Below, one piece after another: positions 12,078 through 21,148 of a stretch of DNA of 64,000 nt; within the stretch, counting starts at the first letter, position 1; each line of letters opens with the position of its first letter. The notes beneath the pieces are model-generated. The model saw only the letters and a list, made by a program, of their open reading frames with translations. It ran no database searches and was not told where the DNA came from. Source of the stretch: Trichobilharzia regenti. Lineage: Eukaryota > Platyhelminthes > Trematoda > Strigeidida > Schistosomatidae. The DNA is taken from NCBI GenBank assembly GCA_944472135.2, contig OX235263.1, positions 34,711,379 to 34,775,378 on the forward strand. Direction: 5' to 3'. The position numbers and the translations under genes are program-made.

Positions 12078-12435
12078 TGTCAGCCACGTCTCGTAAACCG
12101 TTAATGCCCAGCTCTTGCTACGCTCGGGCTCACGTTGTCGCTTGAAGTTTCTCAGAAACGCTTAGTAACAACGGACGAAAAAACCAAAACACCAATTGTT
12201 GACTCGAGGATTCTTTATTGTTACACCAACATATAAATGACGTATGACTAAGGTCTGTGAACAAATATTACAATAATAAATCCCAATATTACTTCTGACG
12301 GTTTGCTGCTGACTTCTTTCTGAACAGCGACCGATGAGACGATGACTGTCGTATTGATGCCTCCGCGAAAATTGGGGAAGTTGGTTTTGAGCAAACAACC
12401 ATGAATTGATCGTTCAATCTTCAACTACATTGACA
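12078..12435 (-). repeat. 5' LTR of BEL-like copy 2
   Basis: Near-identical to 8481-8836. On minus it starts TGTCAATG and ends CTGACA. The untranslated leader between it and gag diverges from that of copy 1. Confidence 0.87.
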
Positions 12436-12440
12436 TTCTA

Positions 12441-13396
12441 CCTCGCCGAGCTCATCTCACGCTGGTTAGCTCCCCGAGTCTGCAAAGTGTCAAATTAAAC
12501 TCCCAGAAATAGTTGGCCCTAATACTTCAGCGATGATACGAGACAAAGGGTAAATTGGGAGAACACATCTGATGCTGCAAAAGCAAACCATTAGGAGGCC
12601 GCAATATGCCTCCAAGCCTCGGTGGCACAACAGCATTGCGGCGCTGAGAATGACAGTCATTGTAACACAAGTGTCCTACTCGAATCCAAGGAAAAGGCGA
12701 CAACGGGCCGGTTCCATTGGAATCGGTCAACTACTCCCGGTATTATGACCTTAACCAGCAGACAACGTAACTTCAACTACCCCGCAACACGCTGAGGTGG
12801 TGATATTCACTGTCAGCTGCCTAAATGGTGATGTGAGAGGGCTGGGGGGAAAAGTGGATTAACTCAGGAACCTCTAGTCACACTTTCACCTTATAATAAT
12901 CATCCCTTCTAAGACATGGCTGACCCCCACTATCGCCAACAACGAGATCTGTATAAGTGATGTGGTTCTGGAGGAGAGAGACGGTGATAACAAGAAAGAA
13001 GGGAGTCACCATATACTTCAACAAGCAACTTAAATATGTACGTGCAATAGACCCACCATATATTGAACTCCTATATGGAGTCGTTTCACGGTAGACCACA
13101 CCAAGCACTTACTGGGTGGTACCTACTGATCACCAACCTGTGAGGCAGAGCACAACCAGCTACTGCTCAGCATCCTCACAAGAACATGAGACAAGAAAAG
13201 AATATCATGGCTGAAGAAAGTTACACAACGTATTCTCCAAAAGAAAGCGGGTGGCTTGGTCCACGTGGCGAGTATCCTAAAGTCAGACCAACCATGACGC
13301 ATACCTGGAACGTAGGAACGGTGCAACGTGAGAGTCAGGTCATTTCAGGCCACCTTCCTATTAAAACTCCTGAATAATCCCAGAAGCTTGTACCGC
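12441..13396 (+). pseudogene. CR1-like non-LTR element, endonuclease region (decayed)
   Basis: Between about 12780 and 13330 the plus strand shows pieces of a CR1/Jockey-type apurinic-like endonuclease. A 'VSCLNGDVRGLGGKVD' stretch resembles the N-terminal 'NVRGL..K...L' motif. 'KTWLTPTIANNEICI' matches the 'E(S/T)WLTP.I.D..I.I' motif. Then comes 'GVTIYFNKQL', like 'GGGV.IYV...L'. Stops and frameshifts interrupt it. The conserved Glu of the 'ETWL' motif reads as Lys here. The SINE at 13397 separates this from the RT region. Confidence 0.6.
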
Positions 13397-13586
13397 GTGC
13401 GTCGGTGGCACAGTGGTTAGGACTCTCGCCGACCATGCACATGATCCGAGGTTCGATCCCCTGGCGACGCACACCTGATATCTATGGTCGGCCTACGAAA
13501 TTTGGGCTACCGATATCCATGCTGAAAATTCCACACTTGTACCAAAAATACAGTGTGGAATCAAGCTGTAATCAAAAAAATAAAAA
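13397..13586 (+). mobile_element. tRNA-derived SINE (type A)
   Basis: The head resembles a tRNA: an A-box-like TGGCACAGTGG and a B-box-like GGTTCGATCCC about 40 bp apart, closed by complementary GTGCGTCG and CGACGCAC ends. A ~100-bp body follows with an A-rich tail (CAAAAAAATAAAAA). A second copy lies at 25775-25974. It is not a functional tRNA gene: the arms are imperfect and the body is attached. Confidence 0.8.
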
Positions 13587-13689
13587 CTATCGGAGATGGC
13601 TGATACACTCTGTTTCGCCTTCGCCAAACAGTTAAACGGCAATGTGATTATTGCTGGTATGGACCAAAATAGCGGCAGTATTACTTCAC

Positions 13690-15225
13690 TGGAGGAAAAC
13701 CTAGAGGCTACTCTCTGAATAAACCAAGCGGTGGTACAAGGGAAGTTACAGAGACTCACATCTGGAAAGTCCCCATGCCGTGATGACATTGTACCACCTG
13801 TCCTGAAACAGTGCTCTGATGCTCTCTGTAGGCCCCTATACGACTTGTTCCAAAACTCGATCGATTCAGGGAAACTGCCAGGGGAGTGGGAAAAGTTCAC
13901 TCTTTCACCGTTATTCGAGGGTAGAGATAGGCGAAATGCTACTAGTTATAGACCAGTAGTCTTACTCCTAGTGGTATCAAAATTACTGCAAAGTATTATT
14001 GATGGTCACATCAGGAAGGAACTCAGTAGGACTAATAGACTCCATGAAGCCCAGCATGGCCTCAGGAAGGACAGATCCTATGAAACAAAACTACTGTTAG
14101 CTTGGAACGATTGGACATCATGCTGGGATATTAGTATTCAAATCCATGTGGTCATCCGAGACTTTGAGAAGGCATTCGACACGGTTCACTATGACCTTCT
14201 CCTATACAAAATAACTCAGGCAGGTGCAGGTGAGTGGTTTCTGTCATGTTTGAAGGACTAACTGGTTGAAAAGAAATTTTGCACTAAGGTCTATCGAGTC
14301 CGATCACCCTGATCTAGCTCATCATCAGGAGTATCGCAAAGCCTTATCCTAGGGCCACTGATATTTTTTATTTCTCTAAATGACCTACCATGCCTTCTTA
14401 GCTCCCAGAATCTTCTATACGCTGACGACGTGAATATATGGAGGGCAATAAAATGTCCGGAGGACTCAGATAAACTGCGGGCAGATCTAGAGCTTCTGCA
14501 AGACCGGGCGGTGACCAGTGCCATGACTTTCAACCTGATAAAGTGCAAAGTAGTGAAATTACGCAACTGTAGGCTGAAGAAAGTAAGTTAAACCGTGTGC
14601 AGTGAAAGCTTGTCCTGCACAGCTTTGGAGCACCACTTAGGTCTAGTTCTAACGGATTAAATGGACACAAGCGTGAATTATACTGAGGATGTAGCAAGAG
14701 CTTATGCGATCACATACTTTACACATAGACAGGTGCACTCAATTCTCAGCTTTTTCAAAGGTTGTACAAAACCTACCTCAGACCACACCTTGAAGTGAAC
14801 AATATCACTGCACCCTAACTGCTTAGAAGAGACGCTAACCTCTTGGAAACAATCCAAAGACGGGCGACAAAATGAGTGGTCGGTCTCCGAAATAAACCAC
14901 ATGATGAATGGCTAAAGAAATTAGGTCGTTTCACACTTAGCTGCTGTTGGTTTAGGGGGATTCGATTACTCCTTGCAAGATAAAAAATGCCCAGAGTCAC
15001 CCAAATAAAGGTGTTCTGCCATTGAGTAGGTGTGGGCTTCCTCGTGGAAATCCCTGAAGAATAGCTAACCAAGAGGCATATACTCAGGTGCGCCCCCACT
15101 TCTTTTCACTGCGGGTTTGCCGTCCCTGGAACTCCTTACTGGCAGATGTAGCTGAAGCACTCTCTGTGGACAGCGTTAAGTGAAGTCTGAACAACCATGC
15201 AGCGACACAATGACTACGTCCACAT
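13690..15225 (+). pseudogene. CR1-like reverse transcriptase, decayed
   Basis: The longest open segment is 13731-14261: 'GKSPCRDDIVPPVLKQC', 'NATSYRPVVLLLVVSKLL' and 'VVIRDFEKAFDTVHYDL' are the first RT motifs of CR1/Jockey-clade elements, with the catalytic Asp of motif A present. Downstream, with stops and frame changes, come a 'G.SQ..ILGPLIF' motif B near 14330 and 'LLYADDVNIW' (motif C) near 14410. At 15105-15200 a 'FSLRVCRPWNSLLADVAEA' stretch is typical of the C-terminal end of CR1-like ORF2. An AT-rich 3' region reaches about 15500. The element is inactive. Confidence 0.75.
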
Positions 15226-15499
15226 GGCCTATCCTCTTAAAATCCTATACTACACTCATGAGTAGACAATTAAATTAGTCCTTTTAATTCTTTGCATTCT
15301 CTCCCATATTAATCTCCTGACTAATCCAACTACTACACTCAAACATATTAGTACTATCAATATTATATACATGTATTTATTTATATATGTATAAATGTTA
15401 ACTTCAGATTTAATTGGCTGTCTGTTTTCACGTTTTCTTTATTTCTCTCCCTGGCTTTTAGTCTGAATAACCTACACTTATTATATCTGTTATTATTAT

Positions 15500-15833
15500 C
15501 TCTTTTCCTTTGACGGCGATACCGGAGGACTAAATGGTGAAAGGATCAACTACATTCACAGTCGTGACAGGGCCTTAACACACCTCATACCACAAATCAC
15601 ACATAATTGACCCCTGCACTATCGCTTTCGGAGTAAACCATAGCTTCGACAGTCGAGTGGTGCGACGAACTACGCAGAAGTTTACCAGAGACCATGAATC
15701 TTTATCTCAAAATCAGAAATCGAGCATAAAGAAATATAGTTGGTTCATATTAGCCTGTAAGAATAATATTGGATATTGAATCCCAGTCATACCTTGGGAT
15801 TTTAGTGGCGCAGTATTGAAAACAATGCGTTAC
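15500..15833. other. No recognisable gene
   Basis: Separates the CR1-like remnant from the PLE palindrome. I see nothing coding. Confidence 0.4.
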
Positions 15834-15846
15834 TGACTAACTATGA

Positions 15847-17816
15847 TGTGGTTTTGTTCTCTGAGCTGGATAGTTAGTTTGCGAAGCTTTCATCACCTTA
15901 CTGGGTGACATCTTCAGCGCATACTTCAAATTGAAGTGAGCTTTTAGGTTTCTCCACGAGTTTATTAATCATTCCTCCTGGTGACCTTGGACGTGATTGG
16001 TTGTTTATGTATGTTTTCACACCTTCTAGGTTACTTGTGTTGGAACTGATTGTTTCTGTGACTTGAACTTTGGCCAATCGTGTGTGAAGTTTCTTTCTTA
16101 TTGGTTGATAAATTTTGTCTATCTCGATGTGTCTATTGATTGATGATTCACTGGAATGCCAAGCTTCTAAAAATTCTCTAGCATTCTTGTTATTTCCTTT
16201 GTCTAATATTTGAACGTTGTCCCAGTCGAATTGATGTCCGTGGTTGTCTGTGTGTAGTGAAATGAGGGAGTGTATATCATGTCTTTTGACGGCTAGCTTA
16301 TGTTCGTGGATACGAAGACGAAGGGGACGTCCACTTTGGCCAATGTAGTGTTTTTCACAGTTGTTACAGTTTATTTTGTAGATGATGTTGGTTTTGTCTT
16401 CTTTTGCTGTTGAGTCTTTTGGTTGACATAGAATTGAGTGCAGCGACTTTGTTGGTTTGTGTACGACGTCAATTCCTAAAGGTTTGAAGAGTCTTTTAGT
16501 GATTTCTGAGATATCCTTTATATATGGTAAGGCGATTTTCTTTGTGTTTTCCTTGGTGGCTTTTGTTTTGGTAGGTTGGCTTGGGGGTATATGTCTCTTG
16601 ATGAAATTCCGGGGATATCCATTCTTTTGGAAGACGTCCATGAGATACTTTTCTTCAATTTTTCTTAAGGTGGGAGTGCTGCAGTGAGTCCTTGCTCTCT
16701 TGAATAGTGTTTGTATGCAGTTCCTTTTGTGTGCTATTGGGTTGTTGCTGTTGTAATTCAGTATTTGGTCTGTGTGAGTTGATTTCCTATAAACTTGAGT
16801 TTCTAATTCTCCTGTAGTTGTTCGCCTGACTAAGACGTCCAAAAATGGTATTTTGTTCTCGGATTCCTCTTCTCTTGTGAATTTGATGTCGTTGAAGACG
16901 TTGTTTATTAAGTTGTGAGTTTTGTCTAATTCGTTTCTTTTGATTATTACAAATGTGTCGTCGACGTAGCGTATCCAAATCTTGGGTTTGATCTTTGGTA
17001 GAATTATGTTTTCGAGTCTTTGCATCACTGCTTCTGCAATCAAACCTGATATTGGCGATCCCATGGGTGTTCCTTTGACTTGTTCATATATTTGGCCGTT
17101 GAATTGGAAGTATGTTGTTAGGCATAGATTTATGCATTCCATCCAGCTTGTGTGTTGCATTTTTGATTGTTGTGGAAGTTGTTCGTCGTTGCTAAGTAAT
17201 TGCTCCATGGTTTCTTTTGCTAGTTTTTGTCCGATAGAGGTATATAATGCTGTCACGTCGAAGGATACCATTATTTCTTGTTCATCTATTTGGATGTCTC
17301 TGATTTTCTCTAGGAATTGGATAGCAGAGTTGATGGAGTGATCACAGGATTCCGTTAGGTGTTTTAGTTTTCTGTATAATTCCTTGGACAAATTATATGT
17401 TGGAGTTCCTGGGAGTGATACAATTGGTCGTAACGGGATATTTGCCTTGTGTATTTTGGGTCTGCCGTAGAATCGAGGTAGGACTGGTCCATTGGATTTC
17501 ATTCGCCATTGGTCTTGTTTTGTGATCTGTCCAGTTTTGCTGAGCTTGTTTAAGGTCCTTTGGATGCGGTTGTCCAATGTTTGTATGGGATTTGTTGGGA
17601 GTTGTTGATATACATCTTCATCTTTGAGTAGTTCTTCAGCTTTCTTGGTGTATTCTTCTCTGTCCATGACTACTGTTGTTCTTCCTTTGTCGGCTGGTAA
17701 AATGACGATGTCCTTCCTATTTTTCAGCTTTTTGAGGGCCTTTAGTTCTTGAGAGTTGAGTTGTGTGTGTTGTCTTTTCTGTTTGACCATTGGTACAATT
17801 GTTTGGCGTATCTCTT
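15847..17816 (-). repeat. Left arm of PLE-1 inverted repeat
   Basis: Reverse complement of about 18079-20051, with no mismatch I could find by eye in the coding part. Confidence 0.85.
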
Positions 17817-18105
17817 CCTGTGTTTCCTCGTTCAAGTTTGATGATTTGAGTAATGATTCAAGGGCAGCGAAGAAATCAGTTTTTGAAGCATCTCCGGTGT
17901 TGTAGTTTAATCCTTTTTGTAGTAGTTGTTGTTCCATTTTTGATAGTGGTTGTTTTGATAGGTTGACTACGCAGTCTATGGGCGTATTGTCTGGTTGTTG
18001 TTTTCTAATCTTGGCTAGCTTGGTTTTGAGGACTCTTCGTCTTTGTTCTCTGTGTTTTCCACTTGACAGTGAAATAGGAAGAGATACGCCAAACAATTGT
18101 ACCAA
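15898..18105 (-). CDS. Penelope-like RT/GIY-YIG protein (minus copy)
   Basis: An open frame of 735 codons. Visible RT motifs: 'ILPADKGRTTVVMD', 'RFYGRPKIHK', 'MVSFDVTALYTSI' (motif A Asp), 'GTPMGSPISGLIAEAVMQ' (motif B), 'WIRYVDDTFVI' (motif C, YVDD) and 'KIPFLDVLV'. The C-terminal GIY-YIG endonuclease has 'IIYKINCNNCEKHYIGQSGR' followed by an R..EH segment. This order is diagnostic of Penelope-like elements. The first ~13 codons, including the start codon, are antisense to the neighbouring plus copy: they arise at the palindrome junction. The native N-terminus is therefore missing and true PLE sequence begins near 'GKHREQRRR'. No internal stops, so the copy looks young. The protein would copy element RNA at a nicked target. 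Confidence 0.9.
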   Translation of the reverse strand: MVQLFGVSLPISLSSGKHREQRRRVLKTKLAKIRKQQPDNTPIDCVVNLSKQPLSKMEQQLLQKGLNYNTGDASKTDFFAALESLLKSSNLNEETQEEIRQTIVPMVKQKRQHTQLNSQELKALKKLKNRKDIVILPADKGRTTVVMDREEYTKKAEELLKDEDVYQQLPTNPIQTLDNRIQRTLNKLSKTGQITKQDQWRMKSNGPVLPRFYGRPKIHKANIPLRPIVSLPGTPTYNLSKELYRKLKHLTESCDHSINSAIQFLEKIRDIQIDEQEIMVSFDVTALYTSIGQKLAKETMEQLLSNDEQLPQQSKMQHTSWMECINLCLTTYFQFNGQIYEQVKGTPMGSPISGLIAEAVMQRLENIILPKIKPKIWIRYVDDTFVIIKRNELDKTHNLINNVFNDIKFTREEESENKIPFLDVLVRRTTTGELETQVYRKSTHTDQILNYNSNNPIAHKRNCIQTLFKRARTHCSTPTLRKIEEKYLMDVFQKNGYPRNFIKRHIPPSQPTKTKATKENTKKIALPYIKDISEITKRLFKPLGIDVVHKPTKSLHSILCQPKDSTAKEDKTNIIYKINCNNCEKHYIGQSGRPLRLRIHEHKLAVKRHDIHSLISLHTDNHGHQFDWDNVQILDKGNNKNAREFLEAWHSSESSINRHIEIDKIYQPIRKKLHTRLAKVQVTETISSNTSNLEGVKTYINNQSRPRSPGGMINKLVEKPKSSLQFEVCAEDVTQ

Positions 18106-20051
18106 TGGTCAAACAGAAAAGACAACACACACAACTCAACTCTCAAGAACTAAAGGCCCTCAAAAAGCTGAAAAATAGGAAGGACATCGTCATTTTACCA
18201 GCCGACAAAGGAAGAACAACAGTAGTCATGGACAGAGAAGAATACACCAAGAAAGCTGAAGAACTACTCAAAGATGAAGATGTATATCAACAACTCCCAA
18301 CAAATCCCATACAAACATTGGACAACCGCATCCAAAGGACCTTAAACAAGCTCAGCAAAACTGGACAGATCACAAAACAAGACCAATGGCGAATGAAATC
18401 CAATGGACCAGTCCTACCTCGATTCTACGGCAGACCCAAAATACACAAGGCAAATATCCCGTTACGACCAATTGTATCACTCCCAGGAACTCCAACATAT
18501 AATTTGTCCAAGGAATTATACAGAAAACTAAAACACCTAACGGAATCCTGTGATCACTCCATCAACTCTGCTATCCAATTCCTAGAGAAAATCAGAGACA
18601 TCCAAATAGATGAACAAGAAATAATGGTATCCTTCGACGTGACAGCATTATATACCTCTATCGGACAAAAACTAGCAAAAGAAACCATGGAGCAATTACT
18701 TAGCAACGACGAACAACTTCCACAACAATCAAAAATGCAACACACAAGCTGGATGGAATGCATAAATCTATGCCTAACAACATACTTCCAATTCAACGGC
18801 CAAATATATGAACAAGTCAAAGGAACACCCATGGGATCGCCAATATCAGGTTTGATTGCAGAAGCAGTGATGCAAAGACTCGAAAACATAATTCTACCAA
18901 AGATCAAACCCAAGATTTGGATACGCTACGTCGACGACACATTTGTAATAATCAAAAGAAACGAATTAGACAAAACTCACAACTTAATAAACAACGTCTT
19001 CAACGACATCAAATTCACAAGAGAAGAGGAATCCGAGAACAAAATACCATTTTTGGACGTCTTAGTCAGGCGAACAACTACAGGAGAATTAGAAACTCAA
19101 GTTTATAGGAAATCAACTCACACAGACCAAATACTGAATTACAACAGCAACAACCCAATAGCACACAAAAGGAACTGCATACAAACACTATTCAAGAGAG
19201 CAAGGACTCACTGCAGCACTCCCACCTTAAGAAAAATTGAAGAAAAGTATCTCATGGACGTCTTCCAAAAGAATGGATATCCCCGGAATTTCATCAAGAG
19301 ACATATACCCCCAAGCCAACCTACCAAAACAAAAGCCACCAAGGAAAACACAAAGAAAATCGCCTTACCATATATAAAGGATATCTCAGAAATCACTAAA
19401 AGACTCTTCAAACCTTTAGGAATTGACGTCGTACACAAACCAACAAAGTCGCTGCACTCAATTCTATGTCAACCAAAAGACTCAACAGCAAAAGAAGACA
19501 AAACCAACATCATCTACAAAATAAACTGTAACAACTGTGAAAAACACTACATTGGCCAAAGTGGACGTCCCCTTCGTCTTCGTATCCACGAACATAAGCT
19601 AGCCGTCAAAAGACATGATATACACTCCCTCATTTCACTACACACAGACAACCACGGACATCAATTCGACTGGGACAACGTTCAAATATTAGACAAAGGA
19701 AATAACAAGAATGCTAGAGAATTTTTAGAAGCTTGGCATTCCAGTGAATCATCAATCAATAGACACATCGAGATAGACAAAATTTATCAACCAATAAGAA
19801 AGAAACTTCACACACGATTGGCCAAAGTTCAAGTCACAGAAACAATCAGTTCCAACACAAGTAACCTAGAAGGTGTGAAAACATACATAAACAACCAATC
19901 ACGTCCAAGGTCACCAGGAGGAATGATTAATAAACTCGTGGAGAAACCTAAAAGCTCACTTCAATTTGAAGTATGCGCTGAAGATGTCACCCAGTAAGGT
20001 GATGAAAGCTTCGCAAACTAACTATCCAGCTCAGAGAACAAAACCACATCA
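18079..20051 (+). repeat. Right arm of PLE-1 inverted repeat
   Basis: Begins AGGAAGAGATACGCC at the junction with the minus copy's 5' end and runs to ...AAAACCACATCA. Confidence 0.85.
18105..19997 (+). CDS. Penelope-like RT/GIY-YIG protein (plus copy, 5'-truncated)
   Basis: 630 codons identical to residues 105-735 of the minus copy, with the same RT motifs (YVDD at about 18930) and GIY-YIG domain near 19510-19590. It starts inside the protein at a natural internal Met (MVKQKRQ). About 100 N-terminal residues present in the partner are absent, so this is a 5'-truncated copy that nevertheless keeps a complete RT-endonuclease core. The starts of the two ORFs overlap at the palindromic CCAATGG/CCATTGG. 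Confidence 0.88.
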   Translation: MVKQKRQHTQLNSQELKALKKLKNRKDIVILPADKGRTTVVMDREEYTKKAEELLKDEDVYQQLPTNPIQTLDNRIQRTLNKLSKTGQITKQDQWRMKSNGPVLPRFYGRPKIHKANIPLRPIVSLPGTPTYNLSKELYRKLKHLTESCDHSINSAIQFLEKIRDIQIDEQEIMVSFDVTALYTSIGQKLAKETMEQLLSNDEQLPQQSKMQHTSWMECINLCLTTYFQFNGQIYEQVKGTPMGSPISGLIAEAVMQRLENIILPKIKPKIWIRYVDDTFVIIKRNELDKTHNLINNVFNDIKFTREEESENKIPFLDVLVRRTTTGELETQVYRKSTHTDQILNYNSNNPIAHKRNCIQTLFKRARTHCSTPTLRKIEEKYLMDVFQKNGYPRNFIKRHIPPSQPTKTKATKENTKKIALPYIKDISEITKRLFKPLGIDVVHKPTKSLHSILCQPKDSTAKEDKTNIIYKINCNNCEKHYIGQSGRPLRLRIHEHKLAVKRHDIHSLISLHTDNHGHQFDWDNVQILDKGNNKNAREFLEAWHSSESSINRHIEIDKIYQPIRKKLHTRLAKVQVTETISSNTSNLEGVKTYINNQSRPRSPGGMINKLVEKPKSSLQFEVCAEDVTQ

Positions 20052-20105
20052 AAATTATCCACCTGAGCTACAAATCTTCTCTATCATGACTAACTATGTG
20101 ATGTG

Positions 20106-21148
20106 ACGAAAACAAATGTTAGTGTAAACTCACTGGAGCAAGAAGAGTATCGTTTAGCCGAACTTTTTCTAACTGATGATAAGTGACTTGTACCCGCACG
20201 CTTTAAAAAATCTTGCTTAATCACAATACACGTCTTTCAAGGCACTCCGCCTTCTTCCTTCTCCGTCTGTGCATGATTGTCTGTTACAATTGGTGTCGGA
20301 GGTGGGATGTTCTGCAGTCAACATGGAAACATCATCAGATTATGGCCTCCCCAAGCTGTTCCCAGAAGAAAGTAAAGTCACCACGCTCGACCATACCCTA
20401 TAGGGCATACTAAAATTCTTCAGTCGTAGACAACTACCCGGGGAAAGTCCCCTAGAATACTTCCATGCCCTACAACTAATGGCATCTGGCGTAGACGATA
20501 GCGCAGACTCCAACCACAGAGACCACCTGATGAGGGCACGTTTCATCGAAGGGGTCTTGCCCGGCGACCTCCGGACGCACCTACTGCGACACCGGAAGTT
20601 GAGAAGATAAATGGATCTCTCCGTATGTGCATCGACTATTGCAATATGAGATCGAAGCAGTTGTCAAGAATTTGCCAGTTTTCAGTCATGGATTTTGTTC
20701 TGCTGAACCCGGCAGCATCGGCACGTGCGAAGTCATCCTCGGATAGGGCATTGAGAACATGGAGAAAGTGGTGGGCTAGTGAAGAGATGCTGAGGAATGC
20801 CTGAATACGTTTCTTCCATCGGGGGTAGTCTGATGACAGTTGCAGCGCTGGAGGTCACAGTAGGCGTGGTGATTTCACTTTCTTCTGGGAACAGCTTGGG
20901 GAGGCCATAATCTGATGATGTTTCCATGTTGACTGCAGAACATCCCACCTCCGTCACCAATTGTAACAGACAATCATGCACAGACGGAGAAGGAAAAAGG
21001 CGGAGTGCCTTGAAAGACGTGTATTGTGATTAAGCAAGATTTTTTAAAGCGTGAGGGTACAAGTCACTTATCATCAGTTAGAAAAAGTTCGGCTAAACGA
21101 TCCTCTTCTTGCTCCAGTGAGTTTACACTAGCATTTGTTTCTGCAAAA
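20106..21148. mobile_element. Inverted pair of LTR-element 5' ends with gag fragments
   Basis: Arms 20106-20393 (+) and 20864-21148 (-) are inverted copies, each reading from a GTTAGTGTAAACTCAC-like sequence through ACAATTGGTG(T/A)CGGAGGTGGGA to the start of a Gag frame (METSSDYGLPKLF). The plus arm continues at 20323-20610 with a Gag-like 'LPGESPLEYFHALQLMASG' and 'RFIEGVLPGDLRTHLLRH', broken by TAG near 20400. The minus arm continues for ~190 bp with a different part of gag (20736-20930). The element is a retrotransposon with a retroviral-type Gag, probably Ty3/gypsy class. The TTGGTGTCGGAGG stretch may be at the primer-binding site. Confidence 0.6.

Larger units (their letters stand above)
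8481..12435 (-). mobile_element. BEL/Pao-like LTR element lacking pol (copy 2, inverted)
   Basis: A 3,955-bp inverted relative of copy 1 with both LTRs (8481-8836 and 12078-12435). Flanks are TCCTA (8476-8480) and TTCTA (12436-12440), a 4/5 match and so probably an eroded 5-bp target duplication. The internal region is almost identical to copy 1: the 222-residue Gag segment has no differences and the 399-residue segment only about five. Its extra length is explained by one additional ~194-bp tandem unit, minus ~12 bp per LTR. Its LTRs differ clearly from those of copy 1. Confidence 0.87.
15846..20086. mobile_element. Penelope-like element palindrome (PLE-1), one insertion
   Basis: A 4,241-bp unit flanked by a perfect 12-bp duplication, TGACTAACTATG (15834-15845 and 20087-20098). 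It holds two head-to-head PLE copies: the minus copy (15846 to ~18078) and a 5'-shortened plus copy (~18079 to 20052). The arms, about 1.97 kb each, look essentially identical, including every shadow frame. They are separated by ~260 bp that belongs only to the minus copy. The plus side carries an extra ~35-bp tail (20052-20086, containing AATTATCCA) before the target duplication. PLEs are known for partial tandem and inverted copies; the single flanking duplication says this dimer entered as one event. Confidence 0.85.

Noticed and set aside
16982..17341. Plus-strand frames in the PLE-1 left arm (and their mirror images at 18554-18913)
   Set aside because: Shadows of the RT/GIY-YIG gene in the other strand.
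19980..20020. Possible hammerhead ribozyme in the PLE-1 3' end (GGTGATGAAAGCTTCGC)
   Set aside because: PLE pLTRs are known to carry hammerheads, but here the CUGANGA box starts with G, no stem II can be drawn and GAAA is missing in place. No convincing motif in PLE-2 arms either.
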